A DNA stretch of 41,075 nucleotides from Bacteroidales bacterium UBA4893 (GTDB taxonomy: Bacteria > Bacteroidota > Bacteroidia > Bacteroidales > P3): the NCBI GenBank assembly GCA_002399025.1, contig DHCV01000029.1, forward strand, positions 1 through 41,075. Reading direction: 5' to 3'. Made by a program: the position numbers and the translations under genes. Shown here one piece after another: positions 15,421 to 23,419 of this stretch; the stretch's first letter is position 1, and each line of letters begins with the position of its first letter. Under the pieces are notes generated by a model. It searched no databases and was not told the DNA's origin. It saw only the letters and a program-made list of their open reading frames with translations.

Positions 15421-15837
15421 ATGAAATTAGATGTAAAATTAAAGAAAGGGGTTGGTGATTTACAGTTCAATTCAACAATCGATCAAGCTATGAAATTGAT
15501 GGGAGCTCCTACTGATGTTGAAAATATTGGTGAGGATATTGACTACCCTACAACAATTCTTCATTATGATAGCTTAGGAATAAGTTTGTTTTTTGAAACC
15601 AACGAAACCTGTATGCTTACATGTATTGATATTGACAATTCCGATACAACAATTTTTGGTCAAAAAGTGATGGGAGAACCTTCAAGAGTTATAGAAGAAT
15701 TAATGATAAAGAATAATATTCTTAATAAGACAAAAGAAGATGAAGATTGGGGAGAGATGCGTATTTCTTATGAAGATTATAGTATTGATTTTTATTTTAT
15801 TGACGATAAACTTGTCTCTATAACTTTTGGAAAATAA
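15421..15837 (+). CDS. Hypothetical cytoplasmic protein
   Basis: A 138-residue acidic protein of unknown function. The frame is open from 15352, but the ATG at 15421 (MKLDVKLKKGVGDLQFNSTI) is preferred: the upstream 23 residues look like translated promoter DNA and a TTG/TATTATTG promoter lies inside them. The sequence alternates predicted strands and helices (PTTILHYDSLGISLFFETNE, later ISYEDYSIDFYFIDDKLVSI), suggesting a small alpha/beta fold reminiscent of immunity-type or SMI1-like proteins, but no specific family is recognised. The WbqC gene begins inside its last codons, so the two are translationally coupled. Confidence 0.75.
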   Translation: MKLDVKLKKGVGDLQFNSTIDQAMKLMGAPTDVENIGEDIDYPTTILHYDSLGISLFFETNETCMLTCIDIDNSDTTIFGQKVMGEPSRVIEELMIKNNILNKTKEDEDWGEMRISYEDYSIDFYFIDDKLVSITFGK

Positions 15838-16450
15838 ACCTATACCAATTTTTCCTGCATTTTTTTTCCCAAATGTTGAGTACTTTATGTTTTTAAGTAA
15901 GTATGATACTATTAATATTGAAATCTGCGAAAACTTTCCAAAACAAACCTTCCGAAATAGGACATATATTCTTTCTTCAAACGGATTGTTGGGAATAAAT
16001 GTTCCTATTGTTAAGGAAAAAACTATCAAACAAAAATTTTCAGACACAAGAATTTCATACACTGAAAATTGGAACGTTAAGGCATGGAGAACAATTACAT
16101 CTGCATACGGAAAAAGTATTTATTTTGAATATTTTGAAGACGAAATAAAACAATTCTTTACTTCTGAACACGAGAAGCTTATTGATTTAAACATTAAAAT
16201 CCTACACTATTTCATTAAACGATTTGACATAAGTACAAAGATAGAATTTACTCAAAGCTACACTGAAGTAAGTCCAGAATATGATTTTAGAAACAAATTT
16301 TTGGTTAATAAGAAAGCTTCTGAAAAGACAACTAAGTTTATACCATATCTCCAATGTTTTTCTGAAAAATTCCCTTTTGTTGAGAATCTCTCTTGCATAG
16401 ATTTGCTAATGAATAACGGCAAAATTAGTAATTCAATAATTAATATTTAA
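15827..16450 (+). CDS. WbqC-like family protein
   Basis: The 207-residue protein begins PIPIFPAFFFPNVEYFMFLS, matching the conserved N-terminus of the WbqC-like family, and continues with RNRTYILSSNGLLGINVPIV and WNVKAWRTITSAYGKSIYFE, also family-like. WbqC proteins are found in O-antigen and other loci; their biochemical activity is not established. The start is a TTG at 15827 overlapping the upstream gene by 11 nt; the first ATG would remove the conserved N-terminus. A WecA-like transferase gene follows on the same strand but has its own promoter. Confidence 0.88.
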   Translation: MENKPIPIFPAFFFPNVEYFMFLSKYDTINIEICENFPKQTFRNRTYILSSNGLLGINVPIVKEKTIKQKFSDTRISYTENWNVKAWRTITSAYGKSIYFEYFEDEIKQFFTSEHEKLIDLNIKILHYFIKRFDISTKIEFTQSYTEVSPEYDFRNKFLVNKKASEKTTKFIPYLQCFSEKFPFVENLSCIDLLMNNGKISNSIINI

Positions 16451-16480
16451 ATTTCTTTTCATTTTATTGATATAAATGTT

Positions 16481-16488
16481 TATCTTTG
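16481..16488 (+). promoter_or_regulatory. Promoter (-7 box) of the WecA-like gene
   Basis: TATCTTTG followed by CA, 24 bp upstream of the start codon at 16513. A matching TTG is not at the ideal distance. Confidence 0.6.
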
Positions 16489-16512
16489 CACAATAATTTT
16501 TAAAGTATTTAT

Positions 16513-17649
16513 ATGATATATATTTATTGTTTTCTTATTTCTGCTTTATTAGTTTTATTCATAATGCCTTTCTACATAAAAATTATGTTGAGATATAAGG
16601 TTTTGGATAAATCGGGGGGACGCAAAATTCATAAAGGCGTTAAGGTAAATATTGGTGGACTTGTAATTTTTCTTGCTTTTGCTGTTTCTTATATTGTTGC
16701 CCTACCATATTTAGCAAATGATAATTATTCTGATTCAGCCATTACATTTCTCCTAATTCTTCTTTGTATAATTGTTTTTGGGGTAAGAGACGATATGAAT
16801 TCATTAACAGCAAAAAATAAACTTGTATTAGAAATTATTGCAATTATATTTATATGTAGAATGGGTATTAGGATTGATAATCTATATGGATTCTTAGGAA
16901 TTTACGAACTTCCTCTTTGGGTAAGTTATTCTATTACAATCTTTTTCTTTGTTGTTATTCTAAACACTTATAATCTAATTGATGGAATTGATGGTCAAGC
17001 AGCCACACAAGCCCTTATTGTTTTTACTCCTCTATTCCTCTATTTCTTTCTATTGGGTGATAATCAATCCACAAATATTTTTCATAATCCAAACTTTTGG
17101 GCAATTATCAGTATTTGTATGATTGGTGCGTTATTAAGTTTTCTTTATTATAATTGGGAGCCTTCAAGGGTTTTCATGGGTGATACCGGGTCAATTTATA
17201 TAGGGACAGTTATTGCATGCGTAATGATTTCAGCCATAAACTTTAATGGACAAAGTATTAATAATACTAATTTATTTGGGTTTGAAGTAAAATCTAAAAT
17301 AGGAGTTGTGGTTTCTTTATTTTATATCCCACTTGCTGACACTTTGAGAGTATTTATAGCAAGAATTCTTAAGAAAAAATCTCCTTTTACTCCTGATAAA
17401 TCACATATACATCACTTCTTACTCCGAACAGGAGCTTCTCATAAAGTCAGCACTTTAACAACGCTTACATTTTCAATTATAACATCAACAATAGGTCTTA
17501 GCTTGTCAGTAGTGTTTACTGACAATGTATTTGTTCCCTTATTAATCTTTATGTTTTTATTATATGTATTATCTGTTTCATATATTGCTAAAAGAAGATT
17601 AAAACTAATGAAAAAGAAAAGAATATGTCAAACGAACCTAACACAATAG
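16513..17649 (+). CDS. WecA/MraY-family undecaprenyl-phosphate sugar-1-phosphate transferase
   Basis: Enzymes of this family move a sugar-1-phosphate (often GlcNAc) from a UDP-sugar to undecaprenyl phosphate, starting O-antigen, enterobacterial common antigen or teichoic-acid-type polymers. The 378-residue protein has about ten membrane helices and the conserved cytoplasmic loops: GGRKIHKGVKVNIGG (about 35-50), NLIDGIDGQA (about 153-162), FMGDTGSIYIG (about 221) and the HIHH loop near 297 (DKSHIHHFLLRTGASHK). The Asp residues of the DD-type and NxxxxD motifs are present. The downstream ATPase gene overlaps it by 25 nt. The sugar specificity cannot be read from the sequence. Confidence 0.94.
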   Translation: MIYIYCFLISALLVLFIMPFYIKIMLRYKVLDKSGGRKIHKGVKVNIGGLVIFLAFAVSYIVALPYLANDNYSDSAITFLLILLCIIVFGVRDDMNSLTAKNKLVLEIIAIIFICRMGIRIDNLYGFLGIYELPLWVSYSITIFFFVVILNTYNLIDGIDGQAATQALIVFTPLFLYFFLLGDNQSTNIFHNPNFWAIISICMIGALLSFLYYNWEPSRVFMGDTGSIYIGTVIACVMISAINFNGQSINNTNLFGFEVKSKIGVVVSLFYIPLADTLRVFIARILKKKSPFTPDKSHIHHFLLRTGASHKVSTLTTLTFSIITSTIGLSLSVVFTDNVFVPLLIFMFLLYVLSVSYIAKRRLKLMKKKRICQTNLTQ

Positions 17650-18386
17650 AAAAATTAATTATTAATGATGATTCAATAACTCAAATTCAAGAGATTCAAA
17701 AAGAACCAAAGTTAGAAGAAGAAACATCTGCTCCAATTATAAAATTTACTGATGCCACACTTTCACATGGAAAAATGGTATTGACCAATGTTAACTTAAC
17801 AGTTGAGGAAGGTGAATTTGCTTATATTATTGGTAAAACAGGAACAGGAAAAAGTACATTATTAAAAACTATTTATGCAGACTTACCTCTAAAGTCAGGT
17901 GAAGGCGAGGTGTGTGGCTTTTCATTAAAAAATATTAAGAAAAAAAATATTCCATTGCTAAGAAGAAAACTTGGAATTGTATTTCAGGACTTTCAACTCC
18001 TTCAAGATAGAAATATTTTTGATAATATTGTATTTGTTCTTAAATCCATTGGAATCAATGATAAAGAAGAAATCAGGACAAGAGTTATTGCTGCTTTAGA
18101 AGAAGTTGGGATGGCGAGTAAAGAAAATGAAATGCCTTATAGTTTAAGTGAGGGAGAGATGCAAAGAGTTGCCATTGCCAGAGCTATTGTTAATCATCCA
18201 AAACTAATTATTGCTGACGAGCCAACGGGTAATCTTGACCCTATTACTTCCGAAGAAATTGTAAACTTATTGATGAAAATCAATAAAGAATATAAAACAA
18301 CTATCCTTATGGTAACTCATGATTACCTCGTTATTGAAAAGTTCCGTTCCAGAGTTATTTGTTGTGAAGATGGGAAGGTTATTTAA
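17625..18386 (+). CDS. ftsE: FtsE-like ABC transporter ATP-binding protein
   Basis: A 253-residue ABC ATPase. Walker A GKTGTGKST is at 70-78, the signature LSEGEMQRVAIARA near 172, Walker B LIIADEPTGNLDP near 195, and the switch His in VTHD near 230. The EADL-like features (FQDFQLLQDRNIFDNI, TGNLDP) place it with FtsE/LolD-type ATPases; FtsE with FtsX controls cell-wall hydrolases at division. An Asn/Glu-rich N-terminal extension of about 37 residues precedes the fold. No ftsX gene is adjacent, which is common in Bacteroidota, so the partner permease must be elsewhere. Translational coupling with the upstream WecA-like gene is likely. Confidence 0.88.
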   Translation: MSNEPNTIEKLIINDDSITQIQEIQKEPKLEEETSAPIIKFTDATLSHGKMVLTNVNLTVEEGEFAYIIGKTGTGKSTLLKTIYADLPLKSGEGEVCGFSLKNIKKKNIPLLRRKLGIVFQDFQLLQDRNIFDNIVFVLKSIGINDKEEIRTRVIAALEEVGMASKENEMPYSLSEGEMQRVAIARAIVNHPKLIIADEPTGNLDPITSEEIVNLLMKINKEYKTTILMVTHDYLVIEKFRSRVICCEDGKVI

Positions 18387-18432
18387 GACGGAATTTAATT
18401 AATAAAAGCAATAAATATTAGTTTTGCTAATC

Positions 18433-19329
18433 TTAATTCTTTGATTCTTTCTCCTTTGATAGCAATGAAAAATAACCCAATTTATACAAATCAAGAAGAT
18501 GTAAGTTTGGGTACCTACTCTTTAAATTCTTTTCAATCAAGAATCTGAATAATTTATAAACAAGAATATTAAGATTTCTGAGTTTGTACTTATTTAATTG
18601 AAAATAAACCTTAACAAGTTTAATATCAAAGAAATCTTCAATATTTTTATTTCTATAAATAATATCAACTAAGTTTTTTATTGAGTTTCGTGTATTGCTA
18701 ACAAACTCATCTGCATCATATAAACCTATATGAATTACAGGATTACTAATAATCTTAAACTTAAATCCTTTCTTCTTCAAATCAATTCCAAAAGCAGTAT
18801 CTTCATGACCATATCCTAACATAGTTGAATCGAACTTAGAAGTCTCAAAAACTTCTCTTTTTATCAAGAAATTATTTGTCATAAAGCTCTTTGCATTACA
18901 TCTATTGCATTTTGACTCTCTTTTCTTGCCATAAATCCAATGAAGATAATACTTCCTTTTAATTTTTTCTTTCTCAGGATAAATTCTTCCTCCACAAATA
19001 ATATCAGCTTCATCTTTAAACTTATGATATAGACAAAGATAGTTTTTAGATGCAATTTCGCCATCGCAATCCAAAAACAATAAATGTGTTCCCTTAGCCT
19101 CTTGAGCCATAAGGTTTCTTATTGCAGCTCGACCATAGTTTCTTGGAAGTTCTTTATATATTACATTGGATAAATTTGAAAGTTCTTTATTTGATTCAAA
19201 CTTCTTTGTAGAGAAATCATCATAAACCAAGATTTCAAAATCCTCACCAATCTTTAAAGCCTGTTTGTGAAGGTCCTGACAAAGCTTAGAACAGTCAAAA
19301 TTATATGTAGGTATTAATATTGAAAACAT
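18433..19329 (-). CDS. Family 2 glycosyltransferase
   Basis: The 298-residue protein has the GT-A fold layout of GT2 enzymes: FSILIPTYNFDCSKL at the N-terminus, ILVYDDFSTKK, the DxD-type LDCDGE near residue 90, and the acceptor-side GYGHEDTAFGIDLKKKGFKF near 177. These enzymes transfer a sugar from a nucleotide-sugar to lipid-linked or other acceptors at the cytoplasmic membrane. The C-terminal 80 or so residues are Lys/Phe/Leu-rich and may contact the membrane. The gene follows the second glycosyltransferase by a single base, so both are co-transcribed and probably act on the same glycan. Confidence 0.92.
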   Translation of the reverse strand: MFSILIPTYNFDCSKLCQDLHKQALKIGEDFEILVYDDFSTKKFESNKELSNLSNVIYKELPRNYGRAAIRNLMAQEAKGTHLLFLDCDGEIASKNYLCLYHKFKDEADIICGGRIYPEKEKIKRKYYLHWIYGKKRESKCNRCNAKSFMTNNFLIKREVFETSKFDSTMLGYGHEDTAFGIDLKKKGFKFKIISNPVIHIGLYDADEFVSNTRNSIKNLVDIIYRNKNIEDFFDIKLVKVYFQLNKYKLRNLNILVYKLFRFLIEKNLKSRYPNLHLLDLYKLGYFSLLSKEKESKN

Positions 19330-19330
19330 C

Positions 19331-20440
19331 TTAAATGTTACTTAATAAGTCAATTATCTTTTTTTGTTCTTCTTCCCAACAAAGTATTTGCTTTACCTTT
19401 TTTGAATTTTCAGAATAGAATTTTCTCTTATCTTTATCATTCAAGAGCGAATTAATCTGATTAGCAATATTTGCTGGATGATGATTTACTAAGAAATCAC
19501 ATACATTTAACGTTTCAACAACTGATTTTATTTCACTTAATGGAGTAATAATAAATGGAATTTCGGCATGGATATATTCAAAAAGCTTATTAGGTAAGCT
19601 AATAGAATAATTTTGATTAGTCCCTTTGTCAAGAGAAAGCCCAATATCTGCATTAAAAGTATATTGCATCATATCTTCAAAAGGAATTCTTGGAACAAAG
19701 GAAATCTTATCTCTTACGGCAAAACTCACAGCTAAATTTTTTAATTTACTATAAACATCCCCATCTCCAATAATGTAAAGGTAGGCATCTATCCATTGCA
19801 TACTCTCAACCAACTCCTCCATTCCTCTCTCAATATTGCAACCTCCACCCTGCCAAATAAGAATTGGTTTATCTGGCATATTCAAATCCTGCTTAGTTTT
19901 AGTCTTTCTAATAATATCTTTTCTGGGGCAGTTTCTTACAATAATAGAATCCACATTGTACTCTTTCTTAAAATATTCAGCAATCGGATTACTAACTGTA
20001 ATTACATTTTTAAGATTGGGGACTATTCTTTTTTCAATTCTCTTCCAAAACCATTTGGCAAACTTATTATATTTTAATTCTGGCACCTCAGTAAAATGCT
20101 CATGAGAATCATAAATTATAGGCTTGTTTTTAATTTTGGATACTAAATAATTTGCAGGTAATGTGTCAAGGTCATTAGCCCAAAGAATATCTTGTTTGGA
20201 GAAAAGAAGTTTGAAGAAAAGTCTGATATTTAGATCAGCATAGAAAAAGAAACTTGAATAAAAACACAAGCGAAGTCTCGTATAGGAATATAACCTACTG
20301 TTCATTGGAGGGCTGTTTCGTTTCAATCGCCCAATCAAATGGACATCATATCCAGCATCAACAAGTGTATTACAAGTCTTATCTACCCTATTATCAGTAA
20401 TTAAATCATTACTAACCGAAACAATTACTTTTTTTTTCAT
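19331..20440 (-). CDS. GT-B glycosyltransferase (family 4-like)
   Basis: The 369-residue protein has two Rossmann-like halves. The N-terminal half contains VSVSNDLITDNRVDKTCNTL and VDAGYDVHLIGR; the C-terminal half contains PILIWQGGGCNIERGMEELV and LYIIGDGDVYSKLKNLA, then the donor-binding SLPNKLFEYIHAEIPFI region in which a Glu of the E-x7-E type motif is seen. This matches GT4/GT1-type transferases that use nucleotide-sugars. It is the first gene of a two-gene unit with a GT2 enzyme, starting just beyond the terminator of the CAU tRNA on the same strand. The product glycan is not identifiable. Confidence 0.9.
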   Translation of the reverse strand: MKKKVIVSVSNDLITDNRVDKTCNTLVDAGYDVHLIGRLKRNSPPMNSRLYSYTRLRLCFYSSFFFYADLNIRLFFKLLFSKQDILWANDLDTLPANYLVSKIKNKPIIYDSHEHFTEVPELKYNKFAKWFWKRIEKRIVPNLKNVITVSNPIAEYFKKEYNVDSIIVRNCPRKDIIRKTKTKQDLNMPDKPILIWQGGGCNIERGMEELVESMQWIDAYLYIIGDGDVYSKLKNLAVSFAVRDKISFVPRIPFEDMMQYTFNADIGLSLDKGTNQNYSISLPNKLFEYIHAEIPFIITPLSEIKSVVETLNVCDFLVNHHPANIANQINSLLNDKDKRKFYSENSKKVKQILCWEEEQKKIIDLLSNI

Positions 20441-20452
20441 CTACAAATAAAC

Positions 20453-20482
20453 AAAAAAGACCTTTAATATTAAAGGTCTTTT
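20453..20482 (-). terminator. Terminator of the CAU tRNA
   Basis: Long palindrome with arms AAAAGACCTTTAA and TTAAAGGTCTTTT (about 20455-20482) and an A run (20453-20458) that becomes a T run on the minus strand. It separates the tRNA from the downstream glycosyltransferase pair. Confidence 0.85.
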
Positions 20483-20490
20483 CATTAACG

Positions 20491-20564
20491 TGGTCCCACT
20501 TGGGCTCGAACCAAGGACCCCCTGATTATGAGTCAGATGCTCTAACCAACTGAGCTATGGGACC
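20491..20564 (-). tRNA. tRNA with CAU anticodon (elongator Met or lysidine-modified Ile2)
   Basis: Complete cloverleaf on the minus strand: acceptor GGTCCCA/TGGGACC, D arm AGCTCAGTTGGTTAGAGC, anticodon loop CTCATAA, and T arm GGTTCGAGCC. Discriminator A, CCA not encoded. The acceptor stem has C4-G69 and C5-G68, the pairs that in E. coli mark the TilS substrate tRNA-Ile2 rather than tRNA-Met, so Ile2 is possible; automatic tools would call Met. tilS is in this same window. Confidence 0.9.
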
Positions 20565-20600
20565 TATAAGTCTTTAAAGACATATCTTGATTTAAGGGTG

Positions 20601-20630
20601 CAAAGATACAATAATTAGAAATACTACCAA
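20601..20630 (-). promoter_or_regulatory. CAU tRNA promoter
   Basis: Minus strand: -7 box TATCTTTG (20601-20608) and TTG (20628-20630) with a 19-bp spacer. Confidence 0.75.
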
Positions 20631-20646
20631 ATAATTTGGAATATTT

Positions 20647-21144
20647 TTATCTTAATCTGTCTGATGAACGAACAATTCTCTCATCCTTTCTTATTGCTCT
20701 TTGAGCCAAAACAAATAATAGCAATTGAAGTATTGGAAAACTAATAGCAATCTTATTATATGAAACTATTGGTGCTGAGTATAGTTTAGTAATTTCTCTT
20801 TCAATTCCATCAATTTTGACAAATAAAAGAAAAGCAATATAAATTGTTAGAAATAATAATCCTCCTGCTACAAACTTAACTTGCAAAGGTCTGTTTTTGT
20901 ATAGAAAAATAGAAGTAATTGAAATTAGAGAAACTCCTATTTGCATAAACACTAAACTCCAAGCTGGCGTAAGTTGAATGAATTGTTCGCTATCCTCAGT
21001 TGATGGTTGTGGAAATAGTCCATAGTATTGAGTGGTTTGCATTGATTTAACATCAAAGGTAAAATCAACAATAGGGAAGTAAAAAGTTGCTATTGTTAAT
21101 AAAACAATAAAGGCTAACCATAAGGTCTGAATTCTTTGTATCAT
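20647..21144 (-). CDS. DUF4293 family membrane protein
   Basis: The 165-residue protein begins MIQRIQTLWLAFIVLLTIAT, the conserved opening of DUF4293, a family confined to Bacteroidota. Four membrane helices are apparent (about 7-26, 62-82, 90-110 and 127-145), with an exported loop between the first two (about 30-60) and a short basic C-terminal tail (RKDERIVRSSDRLR). Function is unknown. It has its own -7 box (TATCTTTG, 21173-21180) and a groEL terminator upstream of it, so it is a separate unit. Confidence 0.9.
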   Translation of the reverse strand: MIQRIQTLWLAFIVLLTIATFYFPIVDFTFDVKSMQTTQYYGLFPQPSTEDSEQFIQLTPAWSLVFMQIGVSLISITSIFLYKNRPLQVKFVAGGLLFLTIYIAFLLFVKIDGIEREITKLYSAPIVSYNKIAISFPILQLLLFVLAQRAIRKDERIVRSSDRLR

Positions 21145-21172
21145 ACTATATTTTGTTTTAAGTTCTAAAGTG

Positions 21173-21180
21173 CAAAGATA
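21173..21180 (-). promoter_or_regulatory. DUF4293 gene promoter (-7 box)
   Basis: Minus strand TATCTTTG followed by CA, 28 bp upstream of the start codon. The -33 element would fall in the groEL terminator and is not obvious. Confidence 0.55.
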
Positions 21181-21200
21181 TTATTTTCTTTTAAAAGAAA

Positions 21201-21226
21201 AACCCCCTTAAATAAAAAAGGGGGTT
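21201..21226 (-). terminator. Terminator of groES-groEL
   Basis: Strong stem AACCCCCTT (21201-21209) / AAGGGGGTT (21218-21226) with an 8-nt loop, 26 bp after the groEL stop, followed by a T-rich run on the minus strand. Confidence 0.85.
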
Positions 21227-21252
21227 AAAATTATTATTATGAAAAGTTATTA

Positions 21253-22887
21253 TTAGTACATTCCTCCCATACCACCCATTCCTGGAGCAGCTGGCATTTG
21301 AGGTGTTTCTTCCTTAATTTCTGAAAGAACGCATTCAGTTGTAAGAATCATGCTTGCAATTGAAGCAGCATTCTCAAGAGCAACTCTGGAAACCTTAGTA
21401 GGGTCAATTACTCCTGATTTGTGAAGGTCTTCAAAAACCTCTGTTCTTGCATTAAAGCCATTATCACCTTTAAGCTCTTTTACCTTATTAACAATAACGC
21501 TTCCTTCCAAGCCTGCATTTTCTACAATTTGACGAAGTGGTTCTTCTAAAGCACGACGAATAATTTGAATTCCTGTTTCTTCATCATCATTCTCTCCTTT
21601 AAGTTTTTCCAAAGATTTAATTGCACGAATATATCCAACTCCACCACCAGGAATAATTCCTTCTTCAATTGCTGCTCTTGTTGCATGAAGTGCATCATCA
21701 AATCGGTCTTTCTTTTCTTTCATCTCAACTTCTGAAGCAGCTCCAACATAAATTACAGCAACTCCACCTGCCAATTTAGCAAGACGTTCTTGAAGTTTTT
21801 CTCTATCGTAATCGGAAGTCGTTTTGTCAATTTGAGATTTTATTTGATTAACTCTTGTTTCTATTAATGATTTTTCTCCCTTACCAGAAACAATTGTTGT
21901 GTTATCTTTATCGATTGAAATCTTATCAGCTGAACCTAACATTTCCAAGTCAGCATCTTCCAATTTATATCCTTTTTCTTCAGAAATAACAACTCCACCT
22001 GTAAGGATAGCTATGTCTTCAAGCATTTCTTTTCTTCTATCTCCAAAACCTGGTGCCTTAACAGCAACAATCTTCAAGTTAGCTCTCAAACGGTTAACAA
22101 TTAAGGTTGCAATTGCTTCTCCATCCAAATCTTCAGCAATAATCAAAAGTGGACGTCCTGTTTGAACAACCTTTTCTAAAATTGGAAGAAATTCTTTCAT
22201 GTTTGAAATCTTCTTATCGTAGATTAGAATAAAAGGATTTTCATAAACTACTTCCATCTTTTCGGTGTCTGTTACAAAATAAGGAGAAAGATAACCTCTG
22301 TCAAATTGCATTCCTTCAACAACCTTAACCTCTGTTTCAACTCCCTTAGCCTCTTCAATTGTAATTACTCCTTCTTTCTTTACTCTTTCCATTGCCTCAG
22401 CAATCTTCTTTCCAATAAATTGGTCATTATTTGCTGAAACAGTTGCTACTTGCTCAATTTTTTCCTTAGCATCACCAATTTCTCTTGATTGCTTTTGAAG
22501 GTCTTTAATAACCATTTCAACTGCCTTATCAATTCCTCGTTTTAAGTCCATTGGGTTTGCACCAGCAGTAACATTCTTTATTCCTGCATTAACAATTGCT
22601 TGAGCCAAAACTGTTGCTGTTGTTGTTCCATCTCCTGCTTGGTCAGCAGTTTTTGAAGCAACTTCTTTTACTAATTGTGCTCCCATGTTTTGCACTGCGT
22701 CTTTAATTTCAATTTCCTTTGCAACAGTTACTCCATCTTTTGTTATTTGCGGAGCACCAAATTTCTTATCAATCAAAACATTTCTTCCCTTTGGTCCTAA
22801 TGTAACTTTAACTGCATTTGCCAAAGCATCAACACCCAAACGCAATTGTTCACGTGCTTCTATATTATATAAAATATCTTTTGCCAT
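21253..22887 (-). CDS. groEL: 60 kDa chaperonin GroEL
   Basis: GroEL forms the double-ring folding chamber that works with GroES. The 544-residue product is full length and shows the conserved ATP-site segments (VTLGPKGRNVLIDK, DGTTTATVLAQAI), the apical region (EGMQFDRGYLSPYFVTDTEK), the RAAIEEGIIPGGGV segment, and the flexible Gly/Met C-terminal tail ending GMGGMGGMY. It follows groES by 42 bp as the second gene of the operon. A strong terminator closes the unit. Confidence 0.99.
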   Translation of the reverse strand: MAKDILYNIEAREQLRLGVDALANAVKVTLGPKGRNVLIDKKFGAPQITKDGVTVAKEIEIKDAVQNMGAQLVKEVASKTADQAGDGTTTATVLAQAIVNAGIKNVTAGANPMDLKRGIDKAVEMVIKDLQKQSREIGDAKEKIEQVATVSANNDQFIGKKIAEAMERVKKEGVITIEEAKGVETEVKVVEGMQFDRGYLSPYFVTDTEKMEVVYENPFILIYDKKISNMKEFLPILEKVVQTGRPLLIIAEDLDGEAIATLIVNRLRANLKIVAVKAPGFGDRRKEMLEDIAILTGGVVISEEKGYKLEDADLEMLGSADKISIDKDNTTIVSGKGEKSLIETRVNQIKSQIDKTTSDYDREKLQERLAKLAGGVAVIYVGAASEVEMKEKKDRFDDALHATRAAIEEGIIPGGGVGYIRAIKSLEKLKGENDDEETGIQIIRRALEEPLRQIVENAGLEGSVIVNKVKELKGDNGFNARTEVFEDLHKSGVIDPTKVSRVALENAASIASMILTTECVLSEIKEETPQMPAAPGMGGMGGMY

Positions 22888-22929
22888 TTTTCTTTAGATT
22901 TTAATTGTTAGTTAATAATGTCTGTTTAA

Positions 22930-23208
22930 TTAAATAATTGCGTAAATATCACTTTCTCTCATTATTAAATATTCCTCAGAATCAACATTGATTTCTGTTC
23001 CAGAATACTTACCATATAATACCTTGTCGCCTACTTTAACTGTCATTGGTTCATCTTTCTTACCTGGACCTACAGCAACAACTTCTCCTTTCATAGGTTT
23101 TTCTTTTGCAATATCAGGAATAATTATGCCTGCTGCTGTTTTTGTTTCTGCTTCTGCTGGCTTAACCATAACCCTATCAGCTAAGGGTCTTACATTAATC
23201 TTTGTCAT
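22930..23208 (-). CDS. groES: 10 kDa co-chaperonin GroES
   Basis: GroES caps the GroEL ring. The 92-residue length is usual. The opening NVRPLADRVMVKPAEAETKT, the mobile loop containing AGIIIPDIAKEKP, and the later GDKVLYGKYSGTEI match the family. It is the first gene of groES-groEL. The region upstream carries a sigma-54-like box (23280-23295) and a palindrome (23318-23332) instead of a clear TAnnTTTG promoter or a CIRCE element. Confidence 0.98.
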   Translation of the reverse strand: MTKINVRPLADRVMVKPAEAETKTAAGIIIPDIAKEKPMKGEVVAVGPGKKDEPMTVKVGDKVLYGKYSGTEINVDSEEYLIMRESDIYAII

Positions 23209-23279
23209 AATTCCTTTTTAATTTTTAGTTATTAATATTATAGATTTCTTTTTAAACTTATTTTTATACCTCCCTATAT

Positions 23280-23295
23280 AGTAAATAACGTGCCA
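23280..23295 (-). promoter_or_regulatory. Sigma-54-like promoter of groES-groEL
   Basis: On the minus strand TGGCACG (23289-23295), four bases, then TTACT (23280-23284). This matches the -24/-12 consensus TGGCACG-N4-TTGCW except for A in place of G in the -12 element. Transcription would start near 23268, giving a leader of about 60 nt. This is a motif match only. Confidence 0.5.
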
Positions 23296-23317
23296 TAGTA
23301 TTTTCCATTTTCTTTTT

Positions 23318-23332
23318 CTGACAAAACGTCAG
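23318..23332. promoter_or_regulatory. Palindrome upstream of groES (candidate operator or enhancer)
   Basis: CTGAC-AAAAC-GTCAG, a 5-bp perfect dyad with T-rich and A-rich flanks. It is centred about 37 bp upstream of the TGGCACG box, a plausible site for an activator or repressor of the heat-shock operon. CIRCE is absent. Confidence 0.5.
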
Positions 23333-23351
23333 TAAAAAAGATTTATATAAA

Positions 23352-23385
23352 ACAAAAAAGAGCTATCAAAAAAAGACAGCTCTTT
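23352..23385 (-). terminator. Terminator of secG
   Basis: Stem AAAGAGCT (23357-23364) / AGCTCTTT (23378-23385) with a 13-nt loop and a T run on the minus strand, 35 bp after the secG stop. Confidence 0.8.
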
Positions 23386-23419
23386 AAAAACCAAATTATG
23401 AAAAAATAAATTATTAAAT

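Noticed and set aside
18417..18431. ATTAG/CTAAT hairpin between ftsE and the GT2 gene as a bidirectional terminator
   Set aside because: The stem is only 5 A/T-rich pairs with no T run of useful length.
23209..23350. CIRCE/HrcA operator upstream of groES
   Set aside because: The TTAGCACTC-N9-GAGTGCTAA pattern is absent; the palindrome present is different.
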